DNA of 40,248 nt from the NCBI GenBank assembly GCA_947372965.1, contig CANBVR010000010.1:1-40248 (forward strand). The letters run 5' to 3'. A program made the translations under genes and the position numbers. The stretch's first letter is position 1. Each line of letters begins with the position of its first letter. The notes beneath the pieces were generated by a model that was not told where the DNA came from, made no database searches, and worked only from the letters and a program-made list of their open reading frames with translations. The DNA is from Actinomycetota bacterium. GTDB taxonomy: Bacteria > Actinomycetota > Actinomycetes > Nanopelagicales > Nanopelagicaceae. Shown piece after piece: positions 1-10,800 of this stretch.

Positions 1-693
1 CCCGAGCGACTCAATGTGAGCCACGTCTAATCTCGTTGCAATTCCAGATTCCGCCACCTTAAGGCGATCTGTTGGAATAAGTGGGATCAGTAGATCAAAG
101 GCGCCAGAATCAACTTCAAGAGTCTTCAAGTTGCGACTATTTACTCCAATAATTCTTGCATCAATATTGAGGGCAGCTTCTAACTCGTTTTGGTCGTGGA
201 CCTCGACTAATACGTTCATGCCTAACTCATAGCTCATCTGGTAAAAATCTCGTAACTCGCTCTTAGATAAGCCCGCAACAATCAAGAGCTGAAGGTCAGC
301 GCCTATTGCTCGCGACTCAATCACTTGATATTCGGTCACAATGAAATCTTTACGAAGCAGCGGAATATCAACTTCATTTCTGACTTCGATGAAATCAGCG
401 ATTGATCCCTTAAAACGTCTTTCTTCGGTCAGGACACTTATGACACTCGCTCCACCTGAAACATATTGCGCTGCTAAAGACTTGGGGTCGGCAATTGCAG
501 CAAGATCGCCTTTACTCGGCGAAGCTCGCTTGATTTCTGCGATGACAGAAGTTCCAGACTTACCAATTGCTGCCGCTGCATCCCTGACTTTTGGAGCTTG
601 CGAAAGTTGCTCTGCTAATTTTCCTGCAGGCATACGTCGACTGGCTACATCTTGCTTTACACCTTCAATTATGGATTCAAGCACGGTACTCAT
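1..693 (-). CDS. trpC: Indole-3-glycerol phosphate synthase (3' end outside window)
   Basis: This enzyme closes the indole ring, converting 1-(2-carboxyphenylamino)-1-deoxyribulose 5-phosphate to indole-3-glycerol phosphate in tryptophan synthesis. The frame is open from an ATG at 693 to the window edge, giving 231 residues of a family usually near 260. The family signature IAEIKRASPSKG lies at residues 51-62 and carries the catalytic Lys. LLRKDFIVTEYQ (about 112-123) is the second conserved strand and loop of the barrel. An AESGI stretch follows near residue 220. The start overlaps the stop of a small membrane protein gene by four bases (ATGA), so translation is probably coupled. It is the last gene visible of the his-trp run. 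The family assignment is firm; only the C-terminus is unseen. Confidence 0.96.
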   Translation of the reverse strand, partial: MSTVLESIIEGVKQDVASRRMPAGKLAEQLSQAPKVRDAAAAIGKSGTSVIAEIKRASPSKGDLAAIADPKSLAAQYVSGGASVISVLTEERRFKGSIADFIEVRNEVDIPLLRKDFIVTEYQVIESRAIGADLQLLIVAGLSKSELRDFYQMSYELGMNVLVEVHDQNELEAALNIDARIIGVNSRNLKTLEVDSGAFDLLIPLIPTDRLKVAESGIATRLDVAHIESLG

Positions 694-857
694 AAAGACG
701 GATCGACCCCCTCGTTTTGAGCGCTCCAGGAGTTGGTTACTAGACCCTCTTTACTAGGTTTTCTTTCATACTTTTTTGAAATACCTCGCCGAGCCATTCG
801 ATAGAGAAGAAATAAACCTATTACAAGTGTAAATAGAAAAATAATTAGCTCTTTCAC
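690..857 (-). CDS. 55-residue single-pass membrane protein between trpE and trpC
   Basis: This short gene fills the gap between trpE and trpC exactly. Its GTG start overlaps the trpE stop (GTGA) and its TGA stop overlaps the trpC start (ATGA). The product is 55 residues: MKEL, one hydrophobic segment of about 15 residues (IIFLFTLVIGLFLLY), a positive cluster (RMARRG, then KKYERK) and a polar tail. That is the pattern of a membrane-anchored protein with its tail in the cytoplasm. Many actinobacteria have a larger membrane protein of unknown role between trpE and trpC; this may be a reduced form or an unrelated one. Function is unknown. The double overlap and the coherent membrane-anchor architecture are the case for it being real. 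Confidence 0.66.
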   Translation of the reverse strand: MKELIIFLFTLVIGLFLLYRMARRGISKKYERKPSKEGLVTNSWSAQNEGVDPSL

Positions 858-2359
858 TTTTGCCCTGCCATTGCATTTGCCGTTGCAATCGCGCCTAGAA
901 CTGCGGCGGCCTTATTGAGGCATTCTTGATTCTCCGCTTTTGGATCTGAGTCCGCAACTATCCCTGCGCCAGCTTGTACATAAGCAACTCCATTTTTGAT
1001 CACTGCAGTTCGTATAGCAATACAAGTGTCAATATTTCCAGTGAAATCCAAGTATCCAATTGTTCCGCCGTAGATTCCACGGCGAGTTGGCTCGTTATCT
1101 TCAATAATTTGCATCGCTCGTGGCTTTGGAGCCCCTGACAAAGTTCCAGCTGGGAAAACAGCAAAAAGTGCATCTACCGCACTTTTAGCTTTTGAAAGTC
1201 GACCGATGACGGTAGAAACGATATGCATTACATGTGAATAACGTTCTACTTGCATAAATTCAACCACTTCAACCGAACCAGATTCACTAACTCGTCCAAG
1301 ATCATTTCTCCCAAGGTCGACCAGCATTAAATGCTCAGCCCGCTCCTTTGGATCGGCCAATAACTCTTCACCGAGCGCCACATCTTCTTCTGGCACAGTA
1401 GAACGCTTTCTGGTGCCTGCAATTGGGTGGATCATAATCTCACCGCTTTTTACCTTAACCAAAGCTTCTGGACTCGACCCTACTATTTCCAAGCCATTAT
1501 CAAAGCGAAGTAAATACATATAAGGACTTGGGTTATGCAGTCGTAGTACTCGATAAATATCTAGCGCCTCAGCTTTAGCTGGAATTGAAAAACGTTGAGA
1601 GAGAACTACCTGAAATGCTTCTCCCGATCTAATTTCTTCCTTTATCAATTCAACTTTCGCCTGATATTCCTCATCGGACATATTTCTGTCAAAAACTGGA
1701 GTTGAAGGCTCGATTAACTTAGAAATGGCTGCCGGTGATGAGGCGGAGAGATCCTCGTTCATAGCATCAAGGCGCTTATTTGCACTTTCGTATGCATCAA
1801 CCACGCGATCATCACTTCCATCCCAGTTGATTGCATTTGCAATCAAAGTAACGACGCCTTCTTGATGGTCAAAGATTGCTAAGTCTGTTGTTAACATAAA
1901 ACTAATCTCGGGAAGATCTAAATCCTTTATCGAACTATAAACAATTTTTTCAAGACGGCGTACAGCGTCATAACCCATAAAGCCAACTAGTCCACCCGTG
2001 AGCGGTGGTAAATTGGAAAGCTTTGGCGACTTCAAGTGCGCCGCGGATAAGCGAAGAGCTTCGAGAGGGTCAATTCCATCAGGGGCGCCGGCTGGTTGAA
2101 TTCCTTCCCAAAAAGCAACTCCTCCTTTTTCGGTGAGAGTAGCTTGGCTATTTACTCCAATAAATGAATACCGTGACCAAGTTCCACCATGTTCAGCTGA
2201 CTCAAGTAGAAATGTTCCCGGGCGATTCTTTGCCAACTTGCGATACAAAGTTAAAGGCGTCTCGCTATCTGCTAAAAGTTTTCGCCAAACCGGAATCACG
2301 TTGTGGTTTTTAGCAATTTGCGAAAATTCCGCAAGGCTCATGCCATTATTCAAATCCAT
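854..2359 (-). CDS. trpE: Anthranilate synthase component I
   Basis: TrpE makes anthranilate from chorismate with ammonia supplied by the glutaminase TrpG, the first committed step to tryptophan. The 501-residue length is normal for a stand-alone component I. The N-terminal domain has the LLES motif with downstream SRYSFIG, the site of tryptophan feedback binding in the family. The C-terminal chorismate-binding domain has HPIAGTRKR, LVDLGRNDLGRV, FPAGTLSGAPK and YGGTIGY. The ATG at 2359 lies three bases after the hisI stop; a second ATG seven codons in is possible. No trpG or trpD is seen here. The position directly after the his genes suggests one transcript with them. Confidence 0.97.
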   Translation of the reverse strand: MDLNNGMSLAEFSQIAKNHNVIPVWRKLLADSETPLTLYRKLAKNRPGTFLLESAEHGGTWSRYSFIGVNSQATLTEKGGVAFWEGIQPAGAPDGIDPLEALRLSAAHLKSPKLSNLPPLTGGLVGFMGYDAVRRLEKIVYSSIKDLDLPEISFMLTTDLAIFDHQEGVVTLIANAINWDGSDDRVVDAYESANKRLDAMNEDLSASSPAAISKLIEPSTPVFDRNMSDEEYQAKVELIKEEIRSGEAFQVVLSQRFSIPAKAEALDIYRVLRLHNPSPYMYLLRFDNGLEIVGSSPEALVKVKSGEIMIHPIAGTRKRSTVPEEDVALGEELLADPKERAEHLMLVDLGRNDLGRVSESGSVEVVEFMQVERYSHVMHIVSTVIGRLSKAKSAVDALFAVFPAGTLSGAPKPRAMQIIEDNEPTRRGIYGGTIGYLDFTGNIDTCIAIRTAVIKNGVAYVQAGAGIVADSDPKAENQECLNKAAAVLGAIATANAMAGQK

Positions 2360-2361
2360 AG

Positions 2362-2697
2362 CTACTTCAATTCAATTTTATTATGAAAACAACTTACCTC
2401 GCCCGTATGGCATGCCGCGCCCGTTTGATTAACCTTTAGCAATAGCGCATCGGCATCGCAATCAAAAAAAATCGACTTAACTTCTTGGAAGTGACCCGAA
2501 CTTTCCCCTTTTAGCCAAATCTTATTCCTGCTTCTACTCCAATATGTAGCCTGCTTAGTTTGAAGAGTTTTAATAAGTGATTCTTCATTCATCCAAGCGA
2601 GCATGAGTACTTCACCGGTAGATGCATCTTGTGCTATGGCTGCAATCAAATCACCGTTTTGAAGTCGCGAAAGGATTTCACTTGGAATACCGGTCAT
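2362..2697 (-). CDS. hisI: Phosphoribosyl-AMP cyclohydrolase
   Basis: HisI opens the adenine ring of phosphoribosyl-AMP, the third step of histidine synthesis. This is a stand-alone cyclohydrolase of 111 residues with no fused HisE domain. DCDADA is the metal-binding acidic motif, and ACHTGEVSC gives the conserved cysteines. The mid-region [10 protein letters not shown] and [15 protein letters not shown] are typical of the family. I prefer the ATG at 2697, which sits ten bases after an AGGAG ribosome site; an in-frame TTG two codons upstream (2703) is also possible. It lies 23 bases after hisF and three bases before trpE, joining the two pathways. No hisE or hisG is present in the window. Confidence 0.95.
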   Translation of the reverse strand: MTGIPSEILSRLQNGDLIAAIAQDASTGEVLMLAWMNEESLIKTLQTKQATYWSRSRNKIWLKGESSGHFQEVKSIFFDCDADALLLKVNQTGAACHTGEVSCFHNKIELK

Positions 2698-2720
2698 GGC
2701 CAATTCTCTCCTACTCCAGG

Positions 2721-3482
2721 CTAATTTCGCACTGGATATCCGCGAGCGGCTAAATCACGCTTGACATCAGATATTTGAATCTGCCCAAAATGGAAAACGC
2801 TTGCAGCCAAAACCGCATCGGCCCCAGATTCGATTGCATCACCAAAATCGCTCACTACTCCGGCGCCGCCACTTGCAATTATCGGTACTGATGAGATCTC
2901 TCGGGCAGCTTTTATTAATTCAATATCAAATCCCGCTTTTGTTCCGTCGGCGTCCATTGAATTAAGTAAAATCTCACCAACTCCGCGCCTTATCCCTTCG
3001 GATATCCATTCAAGGGCATCAAGGCCAGAGCTTTCTCGCCCTCCGTGAGTTGTAACCTCAAAACCTGATTTTGTACTTGCCCGGCGAGCATCAACGGATA
3101 AAACAAGTACTTGGTTTCCAAATCTCTCTGAAATCTCATTAAGCAATTGCGGCCTTGATATTGCGGCCGTATTTACCGAAACTTTATCGGCGCCGGCTCG
3201 AAGTAATTCATTTACATTTTCTGTACTTCGAATCCCACCGCCAACTGTGAGCGGAATAAATACTTGGTCGGAAGTTGCGCCAACAATCTCTAAGGTAGTC
3301 GCTCGCTCTTCTACGCTGGCGGAAATATCTAGAAAAGTTAATTCATCAGCGCCTTCTTCATCATATTTCTTTGCCAGCTCAACTGGATCTCCTGCGTCAC
3401 GCAAATTTAGAAAGTTGACTCCCTTTACAACTCTTCCGCCCGCAACATCTAGGCAGGGAATTACTCTCTTTGCCAAAGTCAT
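2721..3482 (-). CDS. hisF: Imidazole glycerol phosphate synthase, cyclase subunit
   Basis: HisF is the (beta/alpha)8-barrel subunit that uses ammonia from HisH to make imidazole glycerol phosphate and AICAR. The 253-residue length is standard. The N-terminus [15 protein letters not shown] carries the first catalytic Asp (D12). The second catalytic Asp is in LSVDARR near residue 130. Phosphate-binding loops are TVGGGI and IASGGAG. The ATG overlaps the priA stop by four bases (ATGA). HisF and its partner HisH flank priA in the same transcript, a usual arrangement that favours making the two subunits in equal amounts. Confidence 0.98.
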   Translation of the reverse strand: MTLAKRVIPCLDVAGGRVVKGVNFLNLRDAGDPVELAKKYDEEGADELTFLDISASVEERATTLEIVGATSDQVFIPLTVGGGIRSTENVNELLRAGADKVSVNTAAISRPQLLNEISERFGNQVLVLSVDARRASTKSGFEVTTHGGRESSGLDALEWISEGIRRGVGEILLNSMDADGTKAGFDIELIKAAREISSVPIIASGGAGVVSDFGDAIESGADAVLAASVFHFGQIQISDVKRDLAARGYPVRN

Positions 3483-4219
3483 TTAGAGGATACCTCTAGA
3501 GCTTGTGGCAAAGTAAAGGCTCCGGCATAAAGTGCCTTTCCAACGATTGCGCCTTCAACCCCAATAGAAGTCAGCTCTCGCAGGTCAATTAAGTCTTGTA
3601 ATTTTGAAACGCCACCACTTGCTACTACTGGTTGCTTGGTAGCGGCACATACCTCCCGAAGTAGTTCGAGGTTTGGTCCAGTTAAGGTTCCATCTTTTGC
3701 AACATCGGTCACGATATACCTCGAGCAACCATTTCGATCTAAGCGATCAATTGTTTCGAATAGATCGCCGCCCTCTTTCGTCCAACCTCGCGCCGCTAAA
3801 ATATGGCCACGAACATCGAGTCCGACTGCGATTCGATCGCCGAATTCAGAGATAACTTTTGCCGTCCAATCTGGATTTTCCAATGCGGCAGTTCCTAGAT
3901 TGACTCTCTTACATCCGGTAGCAAGCGCCTTTCGAAGAGATTCATCATCGCGAATGCCACCTGAAAGTTCTACCTTAATGTCAACGCTTGCAATCACTTC
4001 TGCAAGAAGTTCGGCGTTACTCCCAATTCCGAATGCAGCATCTAAATCAACTAGGTGAATCCACTCAGCTCCAGCTTCTACAAATTCGCGCGCAACCTCG
4101 ATAGGTGCACCATAGGTACTCTCCCTACTTAACTCACCTTGAACCAATCGAACGGCCAATCCGCCTTTAACATCGATAGCTGGAAGTAATTCCAACTTGG
4201 AATTGAGCGCTTTACTCAT
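3479..4219 (-). CDS. priA: Bifunctional HisA/TrpF isomerase PriA
   Basis: PriA catalyses the same Amadori-type rearrangement on ProFAR (histidine pathway) and on phosphoribosylanthranilate (tryptophan pathway). The barrel has LPAIDVKGG with the first catalytic Asp, [14 protein letters not shown] with the second, and [10 protein letters not shown] at the C-terminal phosphate site. The RGW motif in the [11 protein letters not shown] loop is the actinobacterial PriA feature that lets the active site switch between substrates, and ordinary HisA lacks it. I chose the ATG at 4219 because it overlaps the hisH stop as ATGA; an upstream GTG at 4234 would add five residues. No separate trpF is seen next to trpE and trpC, which fits dual use. 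Confidence 0.95.
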   Translation of the reverse strand: MSKALNSKLELLPAIDVKGGLAVRLVQGELSRESTYGAPIEVAREFVEAGAEWIHLVDLDAAFGIGSNAELLAEVIASVDIKVELSGGIRDDESLRKALATGCKRVNLGTAALENPDWTAKVISEFGDRIAVGLDVRGHILAARGWTKEGGDLFETIDRLDRNGCSRYIVTDVAKDGTLTGPNLELLREVCAATKQPVVASGGVSKLQDLIDLRELTSIGVEGAIVGKALYAGAFTLPQALEVSSK

Positions 4220-4812
4220 AAGGATTCCACCCAATTCTCAATAAGTTTTGCGCCAGATTTTCCACTCTTCTCTGGGTGGAACTGCGTGGCAACAATATTT
4301 TCAAACTCAACAGCCGCAACAAATTTCTCGCCATAAGTAGTGTGCGCATTCAAAGCACCTGGGATATCTGACTTGGCTGCAAAGGAATGGACAAAATAGA
4401 AGCTATCTCCGGAAATACCTTTAAATAATTTGCTCCCCACCGGAGCAACTACGTTATTCCAACCAATATGCGGAAGGATTGGTGCTGAAAGCTCGCTTAT
4501 ATTTCCCTTTAATAATCCAAGCCCTGAAGTGGAACCCTTCTCGCTACTTGATTCAAAGAGAACCTGCATCCCAACACAAATACCAAAGATTGGTTTTCCG
4601 CTTTTGATGCGCTCCTTAATTATTTCCACTCCACCAGCGGAGATAAGTTGTGCCATACAAGCCGCAAAGGCGCCAACTCCGGGCACAACCAACCCATCTG
4701 CCTTTAGACAAACTTGCGGATCCTTCGTTACAACGCTATCGCTATCAGCTAATTCAAATGCTCGATGTGCTGAACGCAAGTTGCCCGACCCGTAGTCGAG
4801 AATTGCGATCAA
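4216..4812 (-). CDS. hisH: Imidazole glycerol phosphate synthase, glutaminase subunit
   Basis: HisH releases ammonia from glutamine and passes it to HisF. It is a 198-residue class I glutamine amidotransferase. The catalytic Cys is in [12 protein letters not shown] and the His-Glu pair is in QFHPEKSG near the C-terminus. The N-terminal [10 protein letters not shown] is typical of HisH. It starts with TTG at 4812, overlapping the hisB stop as TTGA. The same TTGA arrangement recurs at murC and yggS in this window, so the non-ATG start is credible. It is downstream of hisB and upstream of priA. Confidence 0.97.
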   Translation of the reverse strand: MIAILDYGSGNLRSAHRAFELADSDSVVTKDPQVCLKADGLVVPGVGAFAACMAQLISAGGVEIIKERIKSGKPIFGICVGMQVLFESSSEKGSTSGLGLLKGNISELSAPILPHIGWNNVVAPVGSKLFKGISGDSFYFVHSFAAKSDIPGALNAHTTYGEKFVAAVEFENIVATQFHPEKSGKSGAKLIENWVESL

Positions 4813-5393
4813 AGAACGCCCTTAGTTGATGGCACGCCGGTGGTTTTTCCGTCCACTGCACAAGCATCTTTCAACGCTCTTGCTGCTGCCTTAAATTGCG
4901 CTTCAAAAACGTGGTGCGCATTTCTTCCTTCAAGTACTCGTACGTGGAGTGCGATGCGCGCTTCAGCCACGATTGATTCCCAGATATGACGTCCGAGAGT
5001 CGTGTCGAATGTACCTATCAATTCAACTATCTCGGGCTGGCGGTGAACTAAATATGGACGGCCAGACAAATCAACGGCCGCTTGCACTAAAACTTCATCG
5101 AGCGGAACCATGGCATCACCAAATCGGCGAATACCGGCCTTATCCCCTAGCGCTTCTCGTAGCGCTTGTCCGAAGGCAAGTGAAGTATCTTCAACGGTAT
5201 GGTGAGAATCAACATCTACATCGCCCTTAGTTCTCACAGTTAGATCAAAGCCAGAGTGTTTTCCGAGTTGCGAAAGCATGTGATCGAAAAATGGAACACC
5301 AGTTTCGACATCGATCTGACCTGAACCATCGAGATTTAGTTTTACATCAACCTCTGACTCTTTTGTCTTTCGGTTAACATGTGCAGTTCTCAT
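4809..5393 (-). CDS. hisB: Imidazoleglycerol-phosphate dehydratase
   Basis: HisB removes water from imidazole glycerol phosphate to give imidazole acetol phosphate. It is the monofunctional 194-residue type, without the phosphatase domain fused to it in enterobacteria. Manganese-binding motifs are visible: FFDHML, the paired histidines in DSHHTVEDT and the C-terminal HHVFEAQFK. The ATG at 5393 has a GGAG ribosome site seven bases upstream. About 61 bases separate it from hisC, the largest gap in the his run, but no terminator is visible there. A separate histidinol-phosphate phosphatase must be encoded elsewhere. Confidence 0.97.
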   Translation of the reverse strand: MRTAHVNRKTKESEVDVKLNLDGSGQIDVETGVPFFDHMLSQLGKHSGFDLTVRTKGDVDVDSHHTVEDTSLAFGQALREALGDKAGIRRFGDAMVPLDEVLVQAAVDLSGRPYLVHRQPEIVELIGTFDTTLGRHIWESIVAEARIALHVRVLEGRNAHHVFEAQFKAAARALKDACAVDGKTTGVPSTKGVL

Positions 5394-5454
5394 CTTTGAC
5401 TCCTACTTATCAGGACTTTTCGGTCAGTTCCATTTGGGTAAATCGATAGCTTAA

Positions 5455-6549
5455 TTATGGCTTATGTGAAGCGATAGCCGCCAAAAATTGATCATTCTCT
5501 TTAGGCGTGCCAATTGTGACCCTCAAATACCCAGGAATTCCAATATCCCGGATCAGAATTCCGTGATCTACTAAATCCTGCCAGACCTTGCCTGCTGAAC
5601 CGGTAAATCTCGAGAACATCATGAAATTTGCCTGACTTGGAACAACATTGAATCCATAACCAATCAACTCGGCGCAAACTCGCTCACGTTCTGAAATCAA
5701 CAATTTAACTTCGGCCTGAAGCAGATCTGCTTTTGAAAGGGCAACCTGAGCGCTGGCTTGTGTAAGAGAACTCAGGTGATACGGAAGTCTTGCAACTAGG
5801 CATGCCGCTACAACTTTAAGATCACCAATTAGATAACCAACTCGGGCTCCAGCAAAGGCGAATGCTTTACTCATCGTTCGAACTACAACCAAATTCGGGT
5901 ACTTAGAAATTAGAGTTACAGCTGAACTTTGCGTTGAGAATTCGGCATAAGCTTCATCAACAACTAAGAGTCCATTTACCTCACTAGCAGCTTTCGCAAG
6001 CTCGGCAATCTCTCCCAATTTGAGAATCGTTCCTGTCGGATTATTTGGGGTGGTAATAAACGTTAGTCCAGGTTTTATTTTATGGATTTCGTTAATAGCC
6101 AAAGAAATATCTAACGTGAAATCACTAGCTCGCGAAGCTGCGTTCCAATTCACGCCGGTAACTTTTGCAATCAAGGGATGTACTGAGTATGAAGGAACGA
6201 AACCAAGGGCGCCACGACCTCCACACGCCAACATTAAAGTTTGCAAGATTTCATTACTTCCATTAGCAGCCCAGATATTTTCTGAGTTAAAACTCGTGCC
6301 GGATTGTGAATTTATATAACCAGCAAGTTTTTCTCGCAACAAGATGGCATCTCGGTCTGGATAACGGTTTAAGTTGCTAAGAACTTTTGGAAGTTCGGCA
6401 AGTATTTCATCGACCACTTCCTTCGGTAACTCAAATGGATTTTCGTTAGTGTTCAGCGCAACTAAATCAGGCATCTGCGGAGCACCGTACGGTGTGAGTT
6501 CGCTAAGTTCGCTTCGAATAGGAAGCCACTCTGGCCAGTTATTTGCCAT
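5455..6549 (-). CDS. hisC: Histidinol-phosphate aminotransferase
   Basis: HisC is a PLP-dependent fold-type I aminotransferase that converts imidazole acetol phosphate and glutamate to histidinol phosphate. TPNNPTG is the conserved Asn-containing turn, VDEAYAEF carries the Asp that contacts the PLP ring nitrogen, and [16 protein letters not shown] carries the PLP lysine. I chose the ATG at 6549 (MANNWPEW), which gives 364 residues, near the family norm, and overlaps hisD by 11 bases. An upstream GTG at 6567 would add six residues and a longer overlap. It lies in the his run between hisD and hisB. Confidence 0.95.
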   Translation of the reverse strand: MANNWPEWLPIRSELSELTPYGAPQMPDLVALNTNENPFELPKEVVDEILAELPKVLSNLNRYPDRDAILLREKLAGYINSQSGTSFNSENIWAANGSNEILQTLMLACGGRGALGFVPSYSVHPLIAKVTGVNWNAASRASDFTLDISLAINEIHKIKPGLTFITTPNNPTGTILKLGEIAELAKAASEVNGLLVVDEAYAEFSTQSSAVTLISKYPNLVVVRTMSKAFAFAGARVGYLIGDLKVVAACLVARLPYHLSSLTQASAQVALSKADLLQAEVKLLISERERVCAELIGYGFNVVPSQANFMMFSRFTGSAGKVWQDLVDHGILIRDIGIPGYLRVTIGTPKENDQFLAAIASHKP

Positions 6550-7864
6550 CGTGATCCAATCTGGCACTCATAGCTTCGCCATGTGCAGGCAAATCTTCAG
6601 AGTTTGCAAGTGTGATTACATTGGCAGCGATATCGATAAAGGACTTTTCGTCGTATTCAATAAAACTTACGCCCTTTAGAAAACTTTGAACAGATAGACC
6701 ACTTGAATGGCAGGCACATCCCCCAGTGGGCAGAACATGGTTTGATCCAGCAGAGTAATCTCCAAGTGAAACTGGCGAGAATCTTCCGATAAAGACAGCA
6801 CCAGCGTTTCGAATCATGTTTGCATCGCTTCTTGAGTTTTTAGTTTGAATTTCCAAATGTTCTGCGGCATAGGCATTAACAACGTCGATTCCCTGCTCGA
6901 TTGAATCCACAAGTACGATCGCAGATTGCTCCCCAGAAAGGGCGAGATGGATCCGCTCACCATGCTTGGTTTTTGAAACTCGCTTACTCAATTCTGATTT
7001 CACTTCAGCGGCAAGTTCCTGGCTATCAGTAACTAAAACAGCAGCCGCGATCACATCATGTTCGGCTTGGCTAATTAAGTCGGCGGCAACTTCGCTTGCT
7101 TTTGCTGTCGAATCAGCAAGTACTGCTACTTCTGTAGGGCCGGCTTCGGAATCAATTCCAATTTTTCCACGTAGCGCCCGCTTCGCTGCGGCAACATAGA
7201 TATTTCCAGGTCCGGTAACCATATCCACTGGTTCGCAAACGCCAGCTACTCCATATGCGAACATGGCAACAGCTTGGGCGCCACCAATTGCATAGACTTC
7301 CTCAATTCCCAAAAGTGCACATGCAGCCAAAATCGTTGCATTTGGCCACCCGTTGTTATCACTTTGCGGTGGCGAGGCAATAGCAATGCTTGAAACTTTT
7401 GCAATCTGCGCTGGGACAACATTCATTATTACTGAACTCGGATATACCGCTCGCCCACCAGGAACATAGAGCCCAACGCGATCAACTGGAATCCATCGTT
7501 GAGTGACCCTGCCCCCTGAAACTACTTCGGTCACTTTCTCACTTCGAATTTGATCCGAGTGAACAATTCTTACTCGGCGGATAGCTTCTTCAAGCGCAGC
7601 ACGAATATTTGGATCGAGTTTTTCAAGTGCCTTAGTAATCTCAACTTTTGGAACTCTAATTGACGTTGGCTTAACTCCATCGAATTCACCGCAAAGGGAG
7701 ATCAAATCTTCTTCACTTGCGGTTGCGACACGTTTAAGGATTGGTTCAATTGCGATTACTGCAGCGGCAACATCCATTTGTGCCCGCGGTAATTCGGTGC
7801 GATATTGAGCTCTAGTTAGTAATCGCCCACGAAGGTCTAAGGTTCTAATTTCTACGGGCTTCAC
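6539..7864 (-). CDS. hisD: Histidinol dehydrogenase
   Basis: HisD is a zinc enzyme that oxidises L-histidinol to L-histidine in two NAD-dependent steps, ending the pathway. At 441 residues it is the usual size. [12 protein letters not shown] and [10 protein letters not shown] are the core signature, SQAEHD holds metal and base residues, and [15 protein letters not shown] is the conserved C-terminal loop. AEHLEI holds a further conserved His. Translation probably starts at the GTG at 7864, which has only a weak ribosome site. It follows dnaE1 by 14 bases, so the his genes seem to lack a promoter of their own at this junction. Confidence 0.97.
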   Translation of the reverse strand: MKPVEIRTLDLRGRLLTRAQYRTELPRAQMDVAAAVIAIEPILKRVATASEEDLISLCGEFDGVKPTSIRVPKVEITKALEKLDPNIRAALEEAIRRVRIVHSDQIRSEKVTEVVSGGRVTQRWIPVDRVGLYVPGGRAVYPSSVIMNVVPAQIAKVSSIAIASPPQSDNNGWPNATILAACALLGIEEVYAIGGAQAVAMFAYGVAGVCEPVDMVTGPGNIYVAAAKRALRGKIGIDSEAGPTEVAVLADSTAKASEVAADLISQAEHDVIAAAVLVTDSQELAAEVKSELSKRVSKTKHGERIHLALSGEQSAIVLVDSIEQGIDVVNAYAAEHLEIQTKNSRSDANMIRNAGAVFIGRFSPVSLGDYSAGSNHVLPTGGCACHSSGLSVQSFLKGVSFIEYDEKSFIDIAANVITLANSEDLPAHGEAMSARLDHDGK

Positions 7865-7878
7865 CCGTGAATTCTAAT

Positions 7879-10800
7879 CTAAACCAAGCAATCCGGACCG
7901 AGGATTGATTTTAAGTCGGCGCTCAAGCTTGGTGAAGCAGTTACGCGAAGTTCATCACCAATTTTCAGGACCATACTCTTCTTCCCATCATCTAATTTGA
8001 GATGGACCTCACGCTTTCCAGGATGAGAGCGCAAAATCTCCTTTATCCGGTCGACTACTGGCGGGGTGCATCGCATTGTTTCCATACTAATAATCAACGG
8101 CCCTGTTGGAGCGGCGCTGATATCAGGAGTTGAGAGATCAAGAGCCATCATTTTCACTTGTTCTTCACGCTTATCAACTCGTCCACGTATGACAACGATT
8201 CGATCCTCGACCAAATTCATTGCATGCTTCTGGTAATAATTTGAATAGAACATGACATCAATTGCACCTTCAAGGTCCTCAACCGTAACAATTGCCCACG
8301 GGACACCAGTCTTTGAAACTTTACGTTGAATTTGTGTAACAAGACCACCAACGGTTACAACCTGGTCATGGCCAACACCATCATCCGGAATCTGGCTAAT
8401 TGGCATATCAGTTGCCGCACGGAGAAGATGTTCAACTCCTAAAAGAGGATGGTCTGAAACATAAAGACCGAGCATCTCTCGCTCGTAGGCTAGTAGGAGG
8501 GCCTTCTCCCATTCCTGCGCCGGGATATCAATCTCAACACCTGATACTGCTGACGCCGTCTCACCAGGTGCGACACCAAATAAATCAAACTGACCAATTG
8601 ACTCTGCACGCTTAGCTTCCATTACCGAATCAATTGCTTCGAGGAAAATAAGCGTCAAGCCTTTTCTTGGATGGTTTAAGGAATCAAATGCTCCCGCTTT
8701 TATCAGTGATTCAATCGTCTTTTTATTGCAAACAATGGCATCAACTTTTGAGAGGAAGTCGCCAAAAGAGGCATACCTACCCTTCTCTTTTCGACAAGCG
8801 ACTATTGAAGCTACAACGTTTTCACCAACATTTCGAATTGCAGTTAGTCCAAAACGAATATCAGCTCCAAGCGGGGTGTAGTCCCCAAGGGATTCATTTA
8901 CATCAGGAGGAAGGACTTTAATTCCCATTCGACGGCACTCATTTAAATAGAGCGCAGATTTATCTTTATCATCTCGGACAGATGTCAAAAGTGCAGCCAT
9001 GTATTCTGTTGGATAATTAGCTTTAAGATAGGCCGTCCAATAAGAAACGATTCCATAACCAGCAGAGTGAGCTCTATTGAACGCGTAATCCGAGAACGGA
9101 ATTAGCGTTTCCCATAATTTATCTATCGCCGACTTTGAAAATCCATTCTTCGTCATTCCCTCTTCAAAATTCACATATTCCTTGTCCAGGATATCTTTGT
9201 TCTTCTTTCCCATGGCCTTACGTAAAAGGTCTGCACGCCCCAAACTGAAGCCAGCAACCTTCTGGGCAATTGCCATTACTTGCTCTTGATAAACGATCAA
9301 TCCGTAAGTGTCATCGAGTATTTCAGATAGCGCTTCTCTCAATTCTGGATGAATAGAGGTTACTTCTTGGCGCTTATTTTTTCGATCTGCATAATCATTA
9401 TGCGCATTAACTCCCATAGGGCCAGGGCGATATAGCGCAATTACCGCGGAGATATCTTCAAAAGAATCTGGGTTCATCTGGCGAAGAAGGGCCCGCATTG
9501 GGCCACCATCGAGCTGGAACACTCCAAGAGTTTCACCGCGTCCGAGCAACTCGAAAGTCTTTAGATCGGTCAATTCCAAAGTAGCTAAATCTAGATCAAC
9601 GCCTCTATTGGCCTTTATGTTCAATAAAGCATCATCTAAAACTGAAAGATTTCGTAAACCTAGAAAATCCATCTTTAGCAGACCGATTGATTCACATGCA
9701 CCCATATCGAATTGCGTGATGATCGCACCATCTGAATCGCGGCGATGGATTGGAATAATGTCTAAAAGTGGAACCTTACTTAAGATAACACCAGCAGCAT
9801 GTACGCCCCACTGACGTTTAAGTCCTTCCAACCCACGCGCCGTATCAACAATTCGCTTTGAATCCGGATCGGTCTCATACAAAGTTCTAAATTCGCCTGC
9901 TTCCCCATAGCGATCATCTTCAGTATTAAATACCCCACTAAGAGTTATATCTTTGCCCATAACCGAAGGTGGCAACGCCTTAGTTAGCTTGTCACCATTT
10001 GCATATGGATATCCAAGGACGCGAGTTGAATCCTTTAGTGCTTGCTTTGATTTAATGGTGCCATAAGTAATTATCTGTGCCACACGATCCTCGCCGTACT
10101 TACTGGTTGCGTATGCAATCATTTCCGAACGACGACGTTCATCAAAATCCAGATCAATATCCGGCATTGAAATACGTTCTGGATTTAGGAACCGCTCGAA
10201 TAAGAGTCCATGTCGAATTGGATCAAGAGCAGTAATTCCCAATACATACGAGACCAATGATCCGGCTGCCGATCCACGGCCCGGTCCGACTCGAATTCCA
10301 ACAGCTCGAGCATGAGAACATAAATCAGCAACAACTAAGAAGTAGCCAGGAAAGCCCATCTTTATCATGACATCTAATTCATAATCTAAACGTGATTGAT
10401 ATTCAGGCGGAACGCTTCCCTTAAATAGCTCCGATAGGCCACGATTTGATTCTTTACGTAGCCAAGAATCTTCAGTTTCTCCATTAGGGACAGAATATTC
10501 GGGCATCAAATTTTCATTTTCCAGCATGGTGATCTCACAACGCTCTGCGATTAATAAAGTGTTATCGCAAGCATCAGGATGATCTTTAAAAATTTCACGC
10601 ATTTCTCGGGCACTCTTTAAATAAAATTCATCATTTTCAAATTTAAATCTCTTCGGGTCGGCCATAGTTGAGCCCGACTGAACGCAAAGTAAGGCTTCGT
10701 GTGCCGGTGCATCCTCATGCTTTGTATAGTGAAGATCATTTGTTGCTAAGAGTGGAAGTCCTAATTCCTTGCCAAGCTTTAGCAGATCTGCACGCACTCT

